The position numbers and the translations under genes were made by a program. A DNA stretch of 64,000 nucleotides from Lunatimonas sp. (GTDB lineage: Bacteria; Bacteroidota; Bacteroidia; Cytophagales; Cyclobacteriaceae): positions 1 through 64,000 of the forward strand of contig NZ_JAFIEU010000047.1 of NCBI RefSeq assembly GCF_020832325.1, written 5' to 3'. Positions within the stretch are counted from its first letter, which is position 1, and every line of letters begins with the position of its first letter. The notes beneath the pieces were generated by a model. That model worked only from the letters and a program-made list of their open reading frames with translations, had not been told where the DNA came from and ran no database searches. Positions 36,106 to 44,340 of the stretch are shown piece by piece.

Positions 36106-36492
36106 TTAGTTTAAAGAGCTCAAAACAACTTTCCAATCAAAGGGATACATGGACATTGCTTCATTGAAGGTGGCCGATCTATCGATCTCTTCGTTTACGG
36201 TAGGAATTTGAAGCAACTTGTGGTTGCACAGAAGCTGATTGGATTCTAGCTGCCTATGCAAGAACGAAATCCGATAATCACATCTCCTGACTACCTCCAG
36301 CAAGTGGGTTATTTGCTTATCCCGCTTTATACGTAAAACCTTACTTCTCATATTCTGAACTTGGTTCTTCAACTGAAAAACTGTTTTCAACAGGTCAGAT
36401 TTCTTTTGGAGTTCAGAGCTTATTTCTTTCTCTATTTCTTCACGTATCTTAGCCAACCGCTTAATTTGATTCACTTTATCCTGTATAGCCAT
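36106..36492 (-). CDS. Small coiled-coil protein of unknown function
   Basis: A 128-residue soluble, very basic protein. Residues 1-90 are almost continuous charged helix (KVNQIKRLAKIREEIEKEI onward), predicted coiled coil, with two Cys later. No family is recognised. No signal or membrane segment. It stands alone with long flanks and no visible ribosome-binding site, so it may be a decayed or orphan gene, but the heptad pattern suggests a real protein. Confidence 0.5.
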   Translation of the reverse strand: MAIQDKVNQIKRLAKIREEIEKEISSELQKKSDLLKTVFQLKNQVQNMRSKVLRIKRDKQITHLLEVVRRCDYRISFLHRQLESNQLLCNHKLLQIPTVNEEIDRSATFNEAMSMYPFDWKVVLSSLN

Positions 36493-36640
36493 AGATGGGT
36501 TTGCAGAAGTTCAATTAATATTACTAATTGTTGCCAAACTTCAAAAACCGGGCTAACTTGAACGAAAAAAATATTTTTATTTTTAATATTTTTTACAGGC
36601 TAATAAAACAATGTGTCAATAAATGAAACAGGAATGATAG

Positions 36641-38041
36641 TTACTCTATTCCTACTGTGCTTCGCAAAGTCTCCACCTCAGATACAGTGATCTCCAAAGG
36701 GTCACCCAAGACCTTGGCACCAACGGGAGTGATCTGATAGGCATCTTCCACCCGTATGCCCCCAAAATCCCGAAAATGGGCCACCTGCTTGTAGTCGATA
36801 AAATCCTTGTGAAGGCCGGCAGCCTCCCATTGGTCCATCAACTGCGGAATAAAATATAGGCCAGGCTCAATGGTCAGCACAAACCCTGTCTCCAATTGTT
36901 TTCCCAACCGCAGGGACCGAAGCCCAAATTGGGTACTCTTCTTCAGTGTATCGGTATAACCCACAAAGGGTTCTCCGAGGTCTTCCATGTCATGCACATC
37001 CATGCCCATCATATGGCCCAAACCACACTGAAAAAACAAAGCATGGGCCCCTTGGACCACGGCCTCGTCCAAATCACCCTTCATAAGTCCAATGGATTTT
37101 AGCCCCTCTGCCAAAGTTCGACAGGCCAGTAAGTGTACATCTTTAAAAAACACCCCTGGCCGCAGGGCCTGTACCGCCACCTGATAGGCATCCAACACCA
37201 TCTGATAAATTTCCTTTTGCTGGGAGGAAAAAACGCTTCCTACGGGAATGGTGCGGGTAATATCTCCGGCATAATGCATCGCTGACTCGGCTCCAAAGTC
37301 TCCCAATAACATACCTCCTTCCCGCAACTGATGGGAATAGTCGTGGTTGTGCAGAATCTGACCCCGAGTAGTGATGATGGGCGGAAAGGATACGGATCCT
37401 CCACCAGAGGCGGCCTCTTTCAATACCAAGCCGAGCAATTCATATTCATACATACCGGCACGGGCCTCGCGCATCAACGCCTTGTGCATCCTGACAGAAA
37501 GGTCTACCGCCCGGGAAATTTCCTCGATTTCGCTTTCCGCCTTGATAGACCTCAACGCAACCACCGACTGGATAAACCCCTCCGACACCTGCTGAGAAAC
37601 GGCAGCGGTAGAAATCCCCAGCCACTCCGACAATTTCAGCAGGTTTTCCGGCCTGTATGGAGGAAGAATATGTACGTGTTCCAGGGGAATATCTTTCAGG
37701 ACCTCAGCCACATCGCGTTTGGGCCGGGTACGATCTACACCCACCGAATCCGCAAGTTCCTGCAGTGCCGGGTGGGTGCCAAACCAAACCGAATCCTCTG
37801 TACTGATATCATCCCCAAAAATCACCTCTTGGTCCTCGTCTACGTGAATGATACCAGTCAGGCCACTCATATCCAATCCAAAGAAGTACAAAAACGTGCT
37901 ATCCTGCCGAAAGGGGTACCAATTGTCTTTGAAGTTCATGGAACTCTCCTCATTGCCCAAAAACAGCAGTACGCCAGTGCCCATCAGTTGCTTCAGCTTC
38001 TGCCTGCGCGCTATGTAAACCTCCTTTGGAAAGCGATTCAT
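36641..38041 (-). CDS. pepP: Xaa-Pro aminopeptidase (M24B)
   Basis: Releases the N-terminal residue next to proline. A 466-residue cytoplasmic protein with an N-terminal AMP_N domain (KEVYIARRQKLKQLMGTG, LFLGNEESSMNF) and a C-terminal pita-bread metallopeptidase fold. Metal-ligand segments are visible: GDFGAESAMHYAGDITRT (Asp, Asp), GLGHMMGMDVHD (His), LTIEPGLYF (Glu) and GGIRVEDAY (Glu). Last gene of a likely operon, 28 bases after the DapA-family gene, which follows dipeptidyl peptidase IV. Both peptidases act on proline peptides, so the operon is probably for uptake and use of prolyl peptides. Confidence 0.92.
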   Translation of the reverse strand: MNRFPKEVYIARRQKLKQLMGTGVLLFLGNEESSMNFKDNWYPFRQDSTFLYFFGLDMSGLTGIIHVDEDQEVIFGDDISTEDSVWFGTHPALQELADSVGVDRTRPKRDVAEVLKDIPLEHVHILPPYRPENLLKLSEWLGISTAAVSQQVSEGFIQSVVALRSIKAESEIEEISRAVDLSVRMHKALMREARAGMYEYELLGLVLKEAASGGGSVSFPPIITTRGQILHNHDYSHQLREGGMLLGDFGAESAMHYAGDITRTIPVGSVFSSQQKEIYQMVLDAYQVAVQALRPGVFFKDVHLLACRTLAEGLKSIGLMKGDLDEAVVQGAHALFFQCGLGHMMGMDVHDMEDLGEPFVGYTDTLKKSTQFGLRSLRLGKQLETGFVLTIEPGLYFIPQLMDQWEAAGLHKDFIDYKQVAHFRDFGGIRVEDAYQITPVGAKVLGDPLEITVSEVETLRSTVGIE

Positions 38042-38069
38042 AGGTGATTGGTTAAAAGGTGCTCAATCC

Positions 38070-39005
38070 TTAGGATTTTGATACAGCCTCTACTGTAGTC
38101 TTGTCCCAAACCGGTAACTCCGGTCGCGAAATTAACGATTCCTCGATGATTTTCAAGACCTCCCGACGCTCCTCTCCAATAAGTGGTAAACGAGGTGCAC
38201 GTACATATTCTGTTCCGAGTCCGGTAGCCACTTCTGCCAATTTAATGTACTGGACCAACTTGGGGTGAATATCCAACTCCAACAAGGGGAAAAACCATCG
38301 GTAGATTGTCAACGCTTCGGCAATACGGCCTTCTTTGACCAATCGGTAGATGGCAACCGTCTCTCTGGGAAAAGCGCATACCAAGCCGGCCACCCATCCA
38401 TCAGCGCCCAGCACCAAACTCTCCAACGCAAGAGGATCTACGCCGCCGAACACTTTGAATCGATCCCCAAAGCGGTTTTTCATCTTGGTCACCTGGTTCA
38501 AATCCCTCGTTGAGTCCTTGACGGCAAGGATATTTTCACACTGTGCCAGCTCTTCAAACATGTCTAAGGTCACCATGATCTTGTAGTCGATTGGGTTGTT
38601 GTAGATCATGATTGGGAGGTCAGTAGCTTCCGCTATTTCGGTAAAAAATGCCACGGTCTCCCGTTCATCTGCTTTGTACCGCATAGGTGGCAGCGCCATG
38701 TATCCGGCCAGCCCGGAATCAGCCGCCTGCTCCACCAATTGAACCGCCTTTTTGGTCGATTGCTCGGCGATAGTCAGTACTACAGGAACCTGGCCGGCCA
38801 CCAAATCGACCGTTTCCTTTACCAATACATCCTTTTCGTAATCCGTTAGCGTGCTGGCCTCGCCCAGGCTGCCTCCCAAAATAATCCCGTCTACACCTGC
38901 CTCCAATTGCGCCTCTACCCCCTTCAAGAACATTCCAATATCAAGCTTATCGGTAGCCGTAAACTTCGTAGTTATTGCCGGAAAAACTCCCTTCCACTTT
39001 AACAT
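38070..39005 (-). CDS. DapA-family aldolase/deaminase
   Basis: A class I lyase of the dihydrodipicolinate synthase/N-acetylneuraminate lyase family, 311 residues. The Schiff-base Lys163 lies in LAVKDSTR and Tyr135 in IYNNPID; the substrate loop is GGSLGE at 44-49, against GTTGE in true DapA. This loop change and the company of two proline-specific peptidases point away from lysine synthesis and towards an amino-acid or sugar-acid lyase. Hydroxyproline-derived pyrroline-4-hydroxy-2-carboxylate deaminase is one family member with such company (inference; the other hydroxyproline genes are absent). Middle gene of the operon, 72 bases after dipeptidyl peptidase IV. Confidence 0.85.
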   Translation of the reverse strand: MLKWKGVFPAITTKFTATDKLDIGMFLKGVEAQLEAGVDGIILGGSLGEASTLTDYEKDVLVKETVDLVAGQVPVVLTIAEQSTKKAVQLVEQAADSGLAGYMALPPMRYKADERETVAFFTEIAEATDLPIMIYNNPIDYKIMVTLDMFEELAQCENILAVKDSTRDLNQVTKMKNRFGDRFKVFGGVDPLALESLVLGADGWVAGLVCAFPRETVAIYRLVKEGRIAEALTIYRWFFPLLELDIHPKLVQYIKLAEVATGLGTEYVRAPRLPLIGEERREVLKIIEESLISRPELPVWDKTTVEAVSKS

Positions 39006-39077
39006 AGCTTTAAAATTTGTGTTTATCGAATCGGTTTAAGTTAGTTACTCTTTGGGGTATTTAAACTGTAGAATATG

Positions 39078-41315
39078 CTACCTACCTCCACTTGGTAGCT
39101 TCTCCAGCAAAAATTTTGTCATTGTCTCGCGTAAGTGGAGGGAGGTGTTTTCCCTTTCGTTGATTCCATGAGCCCGCATAGGATAAGACATCATGGAAAA
39201 CATCTTATTGTGTTTAATCAGTTTATCCACCAGCATTTCAAAGCTTTGATAGTGCACGTTGTCATCGGCGGTGCCATGCATGATCAGCAGGTCACCCTGG
39301 AGATTTTCTGCATGGTGCAGCGGTGATCCCTCCCTGTATCCCCACGCATTGTCCTCCAACAGCCCCATATACCGCTCCTGATACGTAGCATCATACAAGC
39401 GCTGATCGGAAACAAAGGCGATAGCAATACCTGTCTTATAGACTTCCGGGTACCTAAACATACAATTAAGCGTCATCTGGCCTCCACCGCTCCATCCCCA
39501 CATCCCTACCCGGTCGGAATCGATAAAATCATAGGTAGCAAAAATCTTTTGGGCAGCCTTGTGCTGGTCCTCAGAGGCAAGTATGCCTATTTGTCCGTAA
39601 ATGGACTTGCGCCAATCCCTGCCCCTGGGTGTCCTAGTGCCCCGATTGTCGATGCTTATAACCACATACCCCAGCTGAGCGATATAATGATGCCAGAGAT
39701 CTCCGTTCTGCCAACTATCCTGCACGGTAGCACCTGCGGGCTCTCCATACACGTAAAATAGCAAAGGATACTTTTTAGACGAATCAAAGTCTTGAGGTTT
39801 AATCATAAAAGCATCCAATACAACCTCCCCAATATCCACTTTGAAAAATTCTTTGGGATTGAGCCTTAATGCCGTGAACTTCTCCTTTAGCTCACGGTTG
39901 TCCTCCAAAACACGGAGTAAACGATGATTAGGGAGACTGACAACGGAATATAGGGGAGGTGTATCGACATTCTGAAAGGTTTGTATGGCATATCGGGAAT
40001 CCGGCGAAATCTGATAGGCGTGCTGCCCAGGATATTCAGCAGGGGTGATACGCTCTGCTTTTCCAGGTTTAGTTAGCGGACTTCTGTAAAGATACCTTTG
40101 AGTATAATTCTCTGGAGAAGCAATAAAATACACATAGCCTCCCGTTGGGTCAATGTGACTGATCCTAACCACATCAAAATCACCTTTTGTTATCAACGTA
40201 GAGGAACTTCCATCGCGGGATACTTTATAAAGATGTAGCCATCCATCACGCTCGCTGGTCCAGGTGAAATAGTTGTTATTGTCCAACCACTGTATATTAT
40301 CGTGAATATCCAAAAACGCCTCGTCGGTATCTTCCAGTATCTTTACCAAACCCATGCTATCCACATCTCCTACCCATACCGTGTTGGTGTTTTGCCTGCG
40401 GTTAAGCTGCTGCACCATAATCTCTCGGGACTCGGGAATAAACTCCATCCTGGCCAAGTAGTTATTCTGAGGATCTCCCGGAAAATCAAACCACCGAGTG
40501 TCCCCACCGCTAGCAGACACCACTCCGATTTTAACGGAGGATAGCTTCTCCCCCACCTTGGGGTAAGGCAATGGAATGGGCTTGGAATAAATGGAATCTA
40601 TATTGTTGATCAGGTAGAAAGTGCCCACATCCTTCGCATCTGAACGCCAGTAGGCGATGCTTTCTCCATCCGGACTCCACCTGAACCCGTCGCGACAGTT
40701 CAATTCTTCCTCATACACCCAGTCAAATGTCCCGTTGATGATTACATCACTCCCATCGTAGGTCAACTGGACAATCTTCCCGTCTGCCAACGTCTCCACG
40801 AAGATATTGTGTTCACTTACGTAAGCCACCTTGGTGGCATCGGGTGAAAATTTGGTAAACATCAAGGAACTCGATGGCAAACCCTTACCAAGTTGTTGAA
40901 GCGTCTTGGTAGCGACATCCATCACCCAATAGTCTCCTCTCGTGTGATAACGCCATACTTTTCGCGTATTGGTAAAGATCAATAGCTTGGTATTATCCTC
41001 AGACCACTCATAATCTGCGATTTTTAAGGGGGAAGAAGCCCCTACCCGGATCAAGTCCTGGGCAGACACCAACACCGAGCGCCTTCCCGTGCGGGCATCG
41101 TAAATCACCATGTCGTCACCGCCTACCTCGGCATTTGTCTCTATACTTGAGTAACCCTTGGAGTCCTTCATCCAGCGAATGGGACCAAACCGGTTCTGAT
41201 TGTAGGTACCGTTTGCGAAAATATCCTCCAGTCTAAGCTCGGACTGGGAGTACGCCACACAAAAACTTGCAATTTGAAAAATGGCAGTAAGTATCAGTAT
41301 CAGAAATCCTTTCAT
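39078..41315 (-). CDS. Dipeptidyl peptidase IV (S9B)
   Basis: An exported serine peptidase releasing Xaa-Pro dipeptides. A signal peptide (MKGFLILILTAIFQIASF, cut near AYSQ) starts at the ATG at 41315; the frame runs up to 41381 but a hairpin lies in that part. The N-terminal beta-propeller contains the EEL motif FDWVYEEELNCRDGFRWS, where the Glu residues bind the substrate N terminus. The C-terminal alpha/beta hydrolase has GWSGGGQM (Ser), GTADDNVHY (Asp) and RAHGINE (His). First gene of the operon with the aldolase and Xaa-Pro aminopeptidase. The AraC gene upstream on the same strand is separated by 254 bases and a hairpin. Confidence 0.95.
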   Translation of the reverse strand: MKGFLILILTAIFQIASFCVAYSQSELRLEDIFANGTYNQNRFGPIRWMKDSKGYSSIETNAEVGGDDMVIYDARTGRRSVLVSAQDLIRVGASSPLKIADYEWSEDNTKLLIFTNTRKVWRYHTRGDYWVMDVATKTLQQLGKGLPSSSLMFTKFSPDATKVAYVSEHNIFVETLADGKIVQLTYDGSDVIINGTFDWVYEEELNCRDGFRWSPDGESIAYWRSDAKDVGTFYLINNIDSIYSKPIPLPYPKVGEKLSSVKIGVVSASGGDTRWFDFPGDPQNNYLARMEFIPESREIMVQQLNRRQNTNTVWVGDVDSMGLVKILEDTDEAFLDIHDNIQWLDNNNYFTWTSERDGWLHLYKVSRDGSSSTLITKGDFDVVRISHIDPTGGYVYFIASPENYTQRYLYRSPLTKPGKAERITPAEYPGQHAYQISPDSRYAIQTFQNVDTPPLYSVVSLPNHRLLRVLEDNRELKEKFTALRLNPKEFFKVDIGEVVLDAFMIKPQDFDSSKKYPLLFYVYGEPAGATVQDSWQNGDLWHHYIAQLGYVVISIDNRGTRTPRGRDWRKSIYGQIGILASEDQHKAAQKIFATYDFIDSDRVGMWGWSGGGQMTLNCMFRYPEVYKTGIAIAFVSDQRLYDATYQERYMGLLEDNAWGYREGSPLHHAENLQGDLLIMHGTADDNVHYQSFEMLVDKLIKHNKMFSMMSYPMRAHGINERENTSLHLRETMTKFLLEKLPSGGR

Positions 41316-41357
41316 GAAGCTACTAATCGGTTGTACTATATTAAAAGAAGATAAATA

Positions 41358-41379
41358 GACCACTCCCAAAGGAGCGGTC
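41358..41379 (-). terminator. Probable terminator between the AraC gene and dipeptidyl peptidase IV
   Basis: On the minus strand GACCGCTCC and GGAGTGGTC pair over 9 bp (one G-U) around TTTG, followed by a T-rich run. It lies 190 bases past the AraC stop and 43 bases before the peptidase start, so it could end the AraC transcript or act as an attenuator for the peptidase. Confidence 0.45.
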
Positions 41380-41569
41380 ACTAGAACATGGTATAAAGTT
41401 AGCTGAATCGACGCGATGAACTATTCCATAATTTTATCCAAATCATGTGATATTTTAACGTTGTGATGTGTTTTATCAATCCGCAGTCGAAAAATCCTCA
41501 ATACCCTTCTCGAGGCTGGCTGTAAAAGAATAACAACGTCTCGTTAAGAATTCGCTCAGATGATTGTCG

Positions 41570-42445
41570 TCAATCCGGATTTTTGGTTAAGCTATTTCTG
41601 AATTCCAACGGTGTCATCCCCGTCACACTCTTAAAATGTTTATGGAAGTTTGACAAATTATTGTAACCGGAACTGTAACAGCATTCCGAAGTATTTAAAT
41701 CATCCTGGCACAACAGTCTACAGGCGTTAGCGATCCTCACTTCAATCAAAAATCTTGAAAAGGTCTTCTGGCTTTTGTATTTGAAATATCTACAAAAGGC
41801 AGTTGGTGACATATTCACCATGGCTGCAACTTCCTTCAAGGTGATTTTTTCATTGTAGTTGTTCCGTACATAGTCAAACACTACGTTTATTTTAGGTAGA
41901 TTTTCCTGCACCGAGTGAATCGGCAACCCAAGGGAAGACACAAAATCCAAGTTGTTGTCCTTGGATATCAACTCCAAAATTTCCAACAGACCCAGCACTT
42001 TACCAAAAGGCTTCTTATCTGGCAGTGCCTTTAGTTGCTGACCTACAACATCCTGCTTTTGTTGGGACACTTTGATCCCATATATCGATGAATCGACCAA
42101 CTTCTGAATGGCATAGGCTTCTGGAATATCGGTCAGTATATTTTTCAGCACATCCTGATTGAAAAACACAGAGATTGCCTGAACTTTTTTGCTGCGTCCG
42201 GTAAGAAAATCCAACTCCTTATTGCGAAATACATGGGGCAAATTCTTCCCCAACAGGTAGATTTCCCCCTTTTTAAAGGGGACCATACTTTCCGAAACAA
42301 ACAAAGCCCCGTCTCCTTGAAGGATCAAAGTGATCTGAAATTCCTCGTGGAAATGGACCGGCTCAAAAAAACTGTCAAGATCCCAACATTCAACCCTAAC
42401 CGTTTCTTCTTTTAATCTAGGTACTTTAAAGTATAGTGGCTGCAT
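41570..42445 (-). CDS. AraC-family transcription regulator
   Basis: A 291-residue regulator. The N-terminal half is a cupin-type sensor (VHFHEEFQITLILQGDG), the C-terminal 100 residues two helix-turn-helix motifs (ITLKEVAAMVNMSPTAFCRYFK and a second helix pair with SGYNNLSNFHKHFKSVTGMTP). Cupin-AraC proteins usually activate catabolic genes upon binding a sugar or amino-acid ligand. Its start is 191 bases from the divergent L-serine dehydratase, with direct repeats between them at 42523 and 42554; the operon behind it (dipeptidyl peptidase IV) is the other likely target. Confidence 0.92.
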   Translation of the reverse strand: MQPLYFKVPRLKEETVRVECWDLDSFFEPVHFHEEFQITLILQGDGALFVSESMVPFKKGEIYLLGKNLPHVFRNKELDFLTGRSKKVQAISVFFNQDVLKNILTDIPEAYAIQKLVDSSIYGIKVSQQKQDVVGQQLKALPDKKPFGKVLGLLEILELISKDNNLDFVSSLGLPIHSVQENLPKINVVFDYVRNNYNEKITLKEVAAMVNMSPTAFCRYFKYKSQKTFSRFLIEVRIANACRLLCQDDLNTSECCYSSGYNNLSNFHKHFKSVTGMTPLEFRNSLTKNPD

Positions 42446-42522
42446 AACGTAGGATGAATCATAACTACGGAGAAATAATCCGATGCATCAAGTTAACCGA
42501 ATAATTTGAATGTTTGCAAAAA

Positions 42523-42563
42523 AGTATACAAAAAAAGACTGAAATGATAAGATAGTATACAAA
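42523..42563. promoter_or_regulatory. Paired direct repeats, probable AraC-type operator
   Basis: AGTATACAAA occurs at 42523-42532 and again at 42554-42563, exactly 31 bases apart, about three helical turns. This places both on the same face of DNA, as for AraC-family half-sites, in the region between the regulator and the serine dehydratase. Confidence 0.5.
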
Positions 42564-42584
42564 TTGGCTAAAATTTGAAAGTGT

Positions 42585-42598
42585 TTATGGCGCCATAA
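42585..42598. promoter_or_regulatory. Perfect 14-bp palindrome before serine dehydratase
   Basis: TTATGGCGCCATAA is a perfect palindrome centred 45 bases before the serine dehydratase ATG. It may be a second, dyad operator for another regulator, or a hairpin in the leader. Confidence 0.4.
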
Positions 42599-42636
42599 GC
42601 CTTATTTTTAACTAACGATACTAAACGAGACAATTC

Positions 42637-44205
42637 ATGAGTTACCCAAGCATATTCAATGACGTCGTAGGCCCTGTGATGCGGGGTCCATCCAGTTCCC
42701 ACTGTGCTGCTTCCTTGCGGATCGGTCGTTTTTGCCACGACCTGATGTCAGGCAGTATTTCCAAGATTGAGATTGAGTTCGACCCCAACGGGTCGCTGGC
42801 CACTACCCACAAAGATCAAGGATCTGACATGGGACTTTTTGGGGGTTTTCTAGGCTGGGAAGCCTACGATGAACGGCTCCTTCATTCGGAGATGCACTTG
42901 GGGGCTGCTGGCATTCAATGCGACATACATATCCGCGATATTGGTGCAGAGCACCCCAATACCTATAAGATCAACTTGAAAAACCCTTGGGAATCCCACG
43001 AGGTAATCGGGATTTCAACTGGAGGTGGCATGATCGAAATCACCGAAATCGACGGGGCAGCGGTTTCTCTGGCCGGAGACTTTTTCGTAACCTTGATATA
43101 TACCGATCATCCCGAACCGTTGATCAAGTTCATTGAGGACACATGTACCTTCGATGAACTGAACCTTCGACAGGGAAAAAAATCATTTATAGAAGTCAAA
43201 TCCCAGCAGTTCCTAAACCCTTCAATCTTAGATAAAATCACCAATTTGGCGGAAGGAAACGAAGTAAAGGAAATCAAACCTGTTCTGCCTATACGGGCAC
43301 GGAAGGACCTCCAAGTTCCCTTTATAACCTGCGAAGAGATGTTGGCCTACAACGAAACGGAAAATTTATCCCTTTGGGAACTTGCCGTTCGGTACGAAAG
43401 TATACGGGGAGGAATTTCCGAGGAAGAAGTTTTAGCCAAGATGGAGGAAATACGGGTTATACTGAAAAATGCCGTGGAGACCGGACTGGCGGGGACTTCT
43501 TTTGAAGACCGTATTTTGGGGCCACAGTCGGTGACTTTCAAATCCATGATGGAAGAAAAAAAGTTGGTGGATGGGCAAGTATTGAACAAAATAATCATGT
43601 ACGTCTCGGCCATCATGGAAGTAAAAAGTTCTATGGGAGTGATCGTGGCAGCGCCAACAGCTGGTTCCTGCGGTGCCATGCCCGGAGCGGTATTGGCCGT
43701 AGCAGACACTTTGGGTCTCTCAAATGAAGAAACCGTAAAAGCACTGATGGTAGCCGGACTGATTGGGATATTTATTGCAGCACATTCCACATTCGCTGCC
43801 GAGGTCGGCGGGTGCCAGGCAGAATGTGGCTCCGGATCTTCCATGGCTGCAGCAGCTATCGTAGGCTTGGCAGGTGGAAATCTAAACCAAAGCTTGTCTG
43901 CTGCATCCATGGCTTTGCAAAGCTCCTTAGGCATGATCTGCGACCCAATTGGCAACCGCGTGGAAGCGCCCTGCTTGAACAAAAATGTCATGGCAGCATC
44001 CAACGCGCTTTCCTGCGCCAATATGGCCCTCGCCCACTACGACCACCTCATTCCACTGGACGAAGTAATCGAGACAATGTATATAGTAGGTAAGAGTATC
44101 CCCAATACGCTTAGATGTACCAACTTAGGCGGTCTGTCTATCACAAAAACTGCCAAGGAAATCGAAAAAAGACTGGGACAGCAGCAGTTTTACAAGAGCT
44201 GCTAA
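42637..44205 (+). CDS. sdaA: L-serine ammonia-lyase, single-chain Fe-S type
   Basis: Deaminates L-serine to pyruvate using a [4Fe-4S] cluster. The 522-residue protein joins the beta domain (GPSSSHCAASLRIGR near 17-31) and the alpha domain in one chain. The cluster cysteines follow the C-X41-C-X10-C spacing exactly: Cys393, Cys435 and Cys446, in GGCQAEC, GMICDP and EAPCLN. TAGSCGAMPG near 341-350 is the substrate loop. No ACT domain separates the two parts. Cytoplasmic. Divergent from the AraC regulator, with the operator-like repeats between, so probably induced as part of amino-acid breakdown. Ends before a strong terminator. Confidence 0.95.
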   Translation: MSYPSIFNDVVGPVMRGPSSSHCAASLRIGRFCHDLMSGSISKIEIEFDPNGSLATTHKDQGSDMGLFGGFLGWEAYDERLLHSEMHLGAAGIQCDIHIRDIGAEHPNTYKINLKNPWESHEVIGISTGGGMIEITEIDGAAVSLAGDFFVTLIYTDHPEPLIKFIEDTCTFDELNLRQGKKSFIEVKSQQFLNPSILDKITNLAEGNEVKEIKPVLPIRARKDLQVPFITCEEMLAYNETENLSLWELAVRYESIRGGISEEEVLAKMEEIRVILKNAVETGLAGTSFEDRILGPQSVTFKSMMEEKKLVDGQVLNKIIMYVSAIMEVKSSMGVIVAAPTAGSCGAMPGAVLAVADTLGLSNEETVKALMVAGLIGIFIAAHSTFAAEVGGCQAECGSGSSMAAAAIVGLAGGNLNQSLSAASMALQSSLGMICDPIGNRVEAPCLNKNVMAASNALSCANMALAHYDHLIPLDEVIETMYIVGKSIPNTLRCTNLGGLSITKTAKEIEKRLGQQQFYKSC

Positions 44206-44250
44206 CCACTGCTGCTATAAGCTCCAGGAGCTGCAAACGGTAACATTGAG

Positions 44251-44291
44251 AAAAGAGCGAATAGGTATTCCATACAACTATTCGCTCTTTT
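44251..44291. terminator. Bidirectional terminator, serine dehydratase and cytochrome gene
   Basis: AAAAGAGCGAATAG (44251-44264) and CTATTCGCTCTTTT (44278-44291) are perfectly complementary over 14 bp with a 13-base loop. A-run on one side and T-run on the other suit both converging genes. Confidence 0.9.
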
Positions 44292-44340
44292 TTGTGCTTG
44301 ATCAACTATTCTCGGACTAACTCCAAAATCTACCTTAGGG

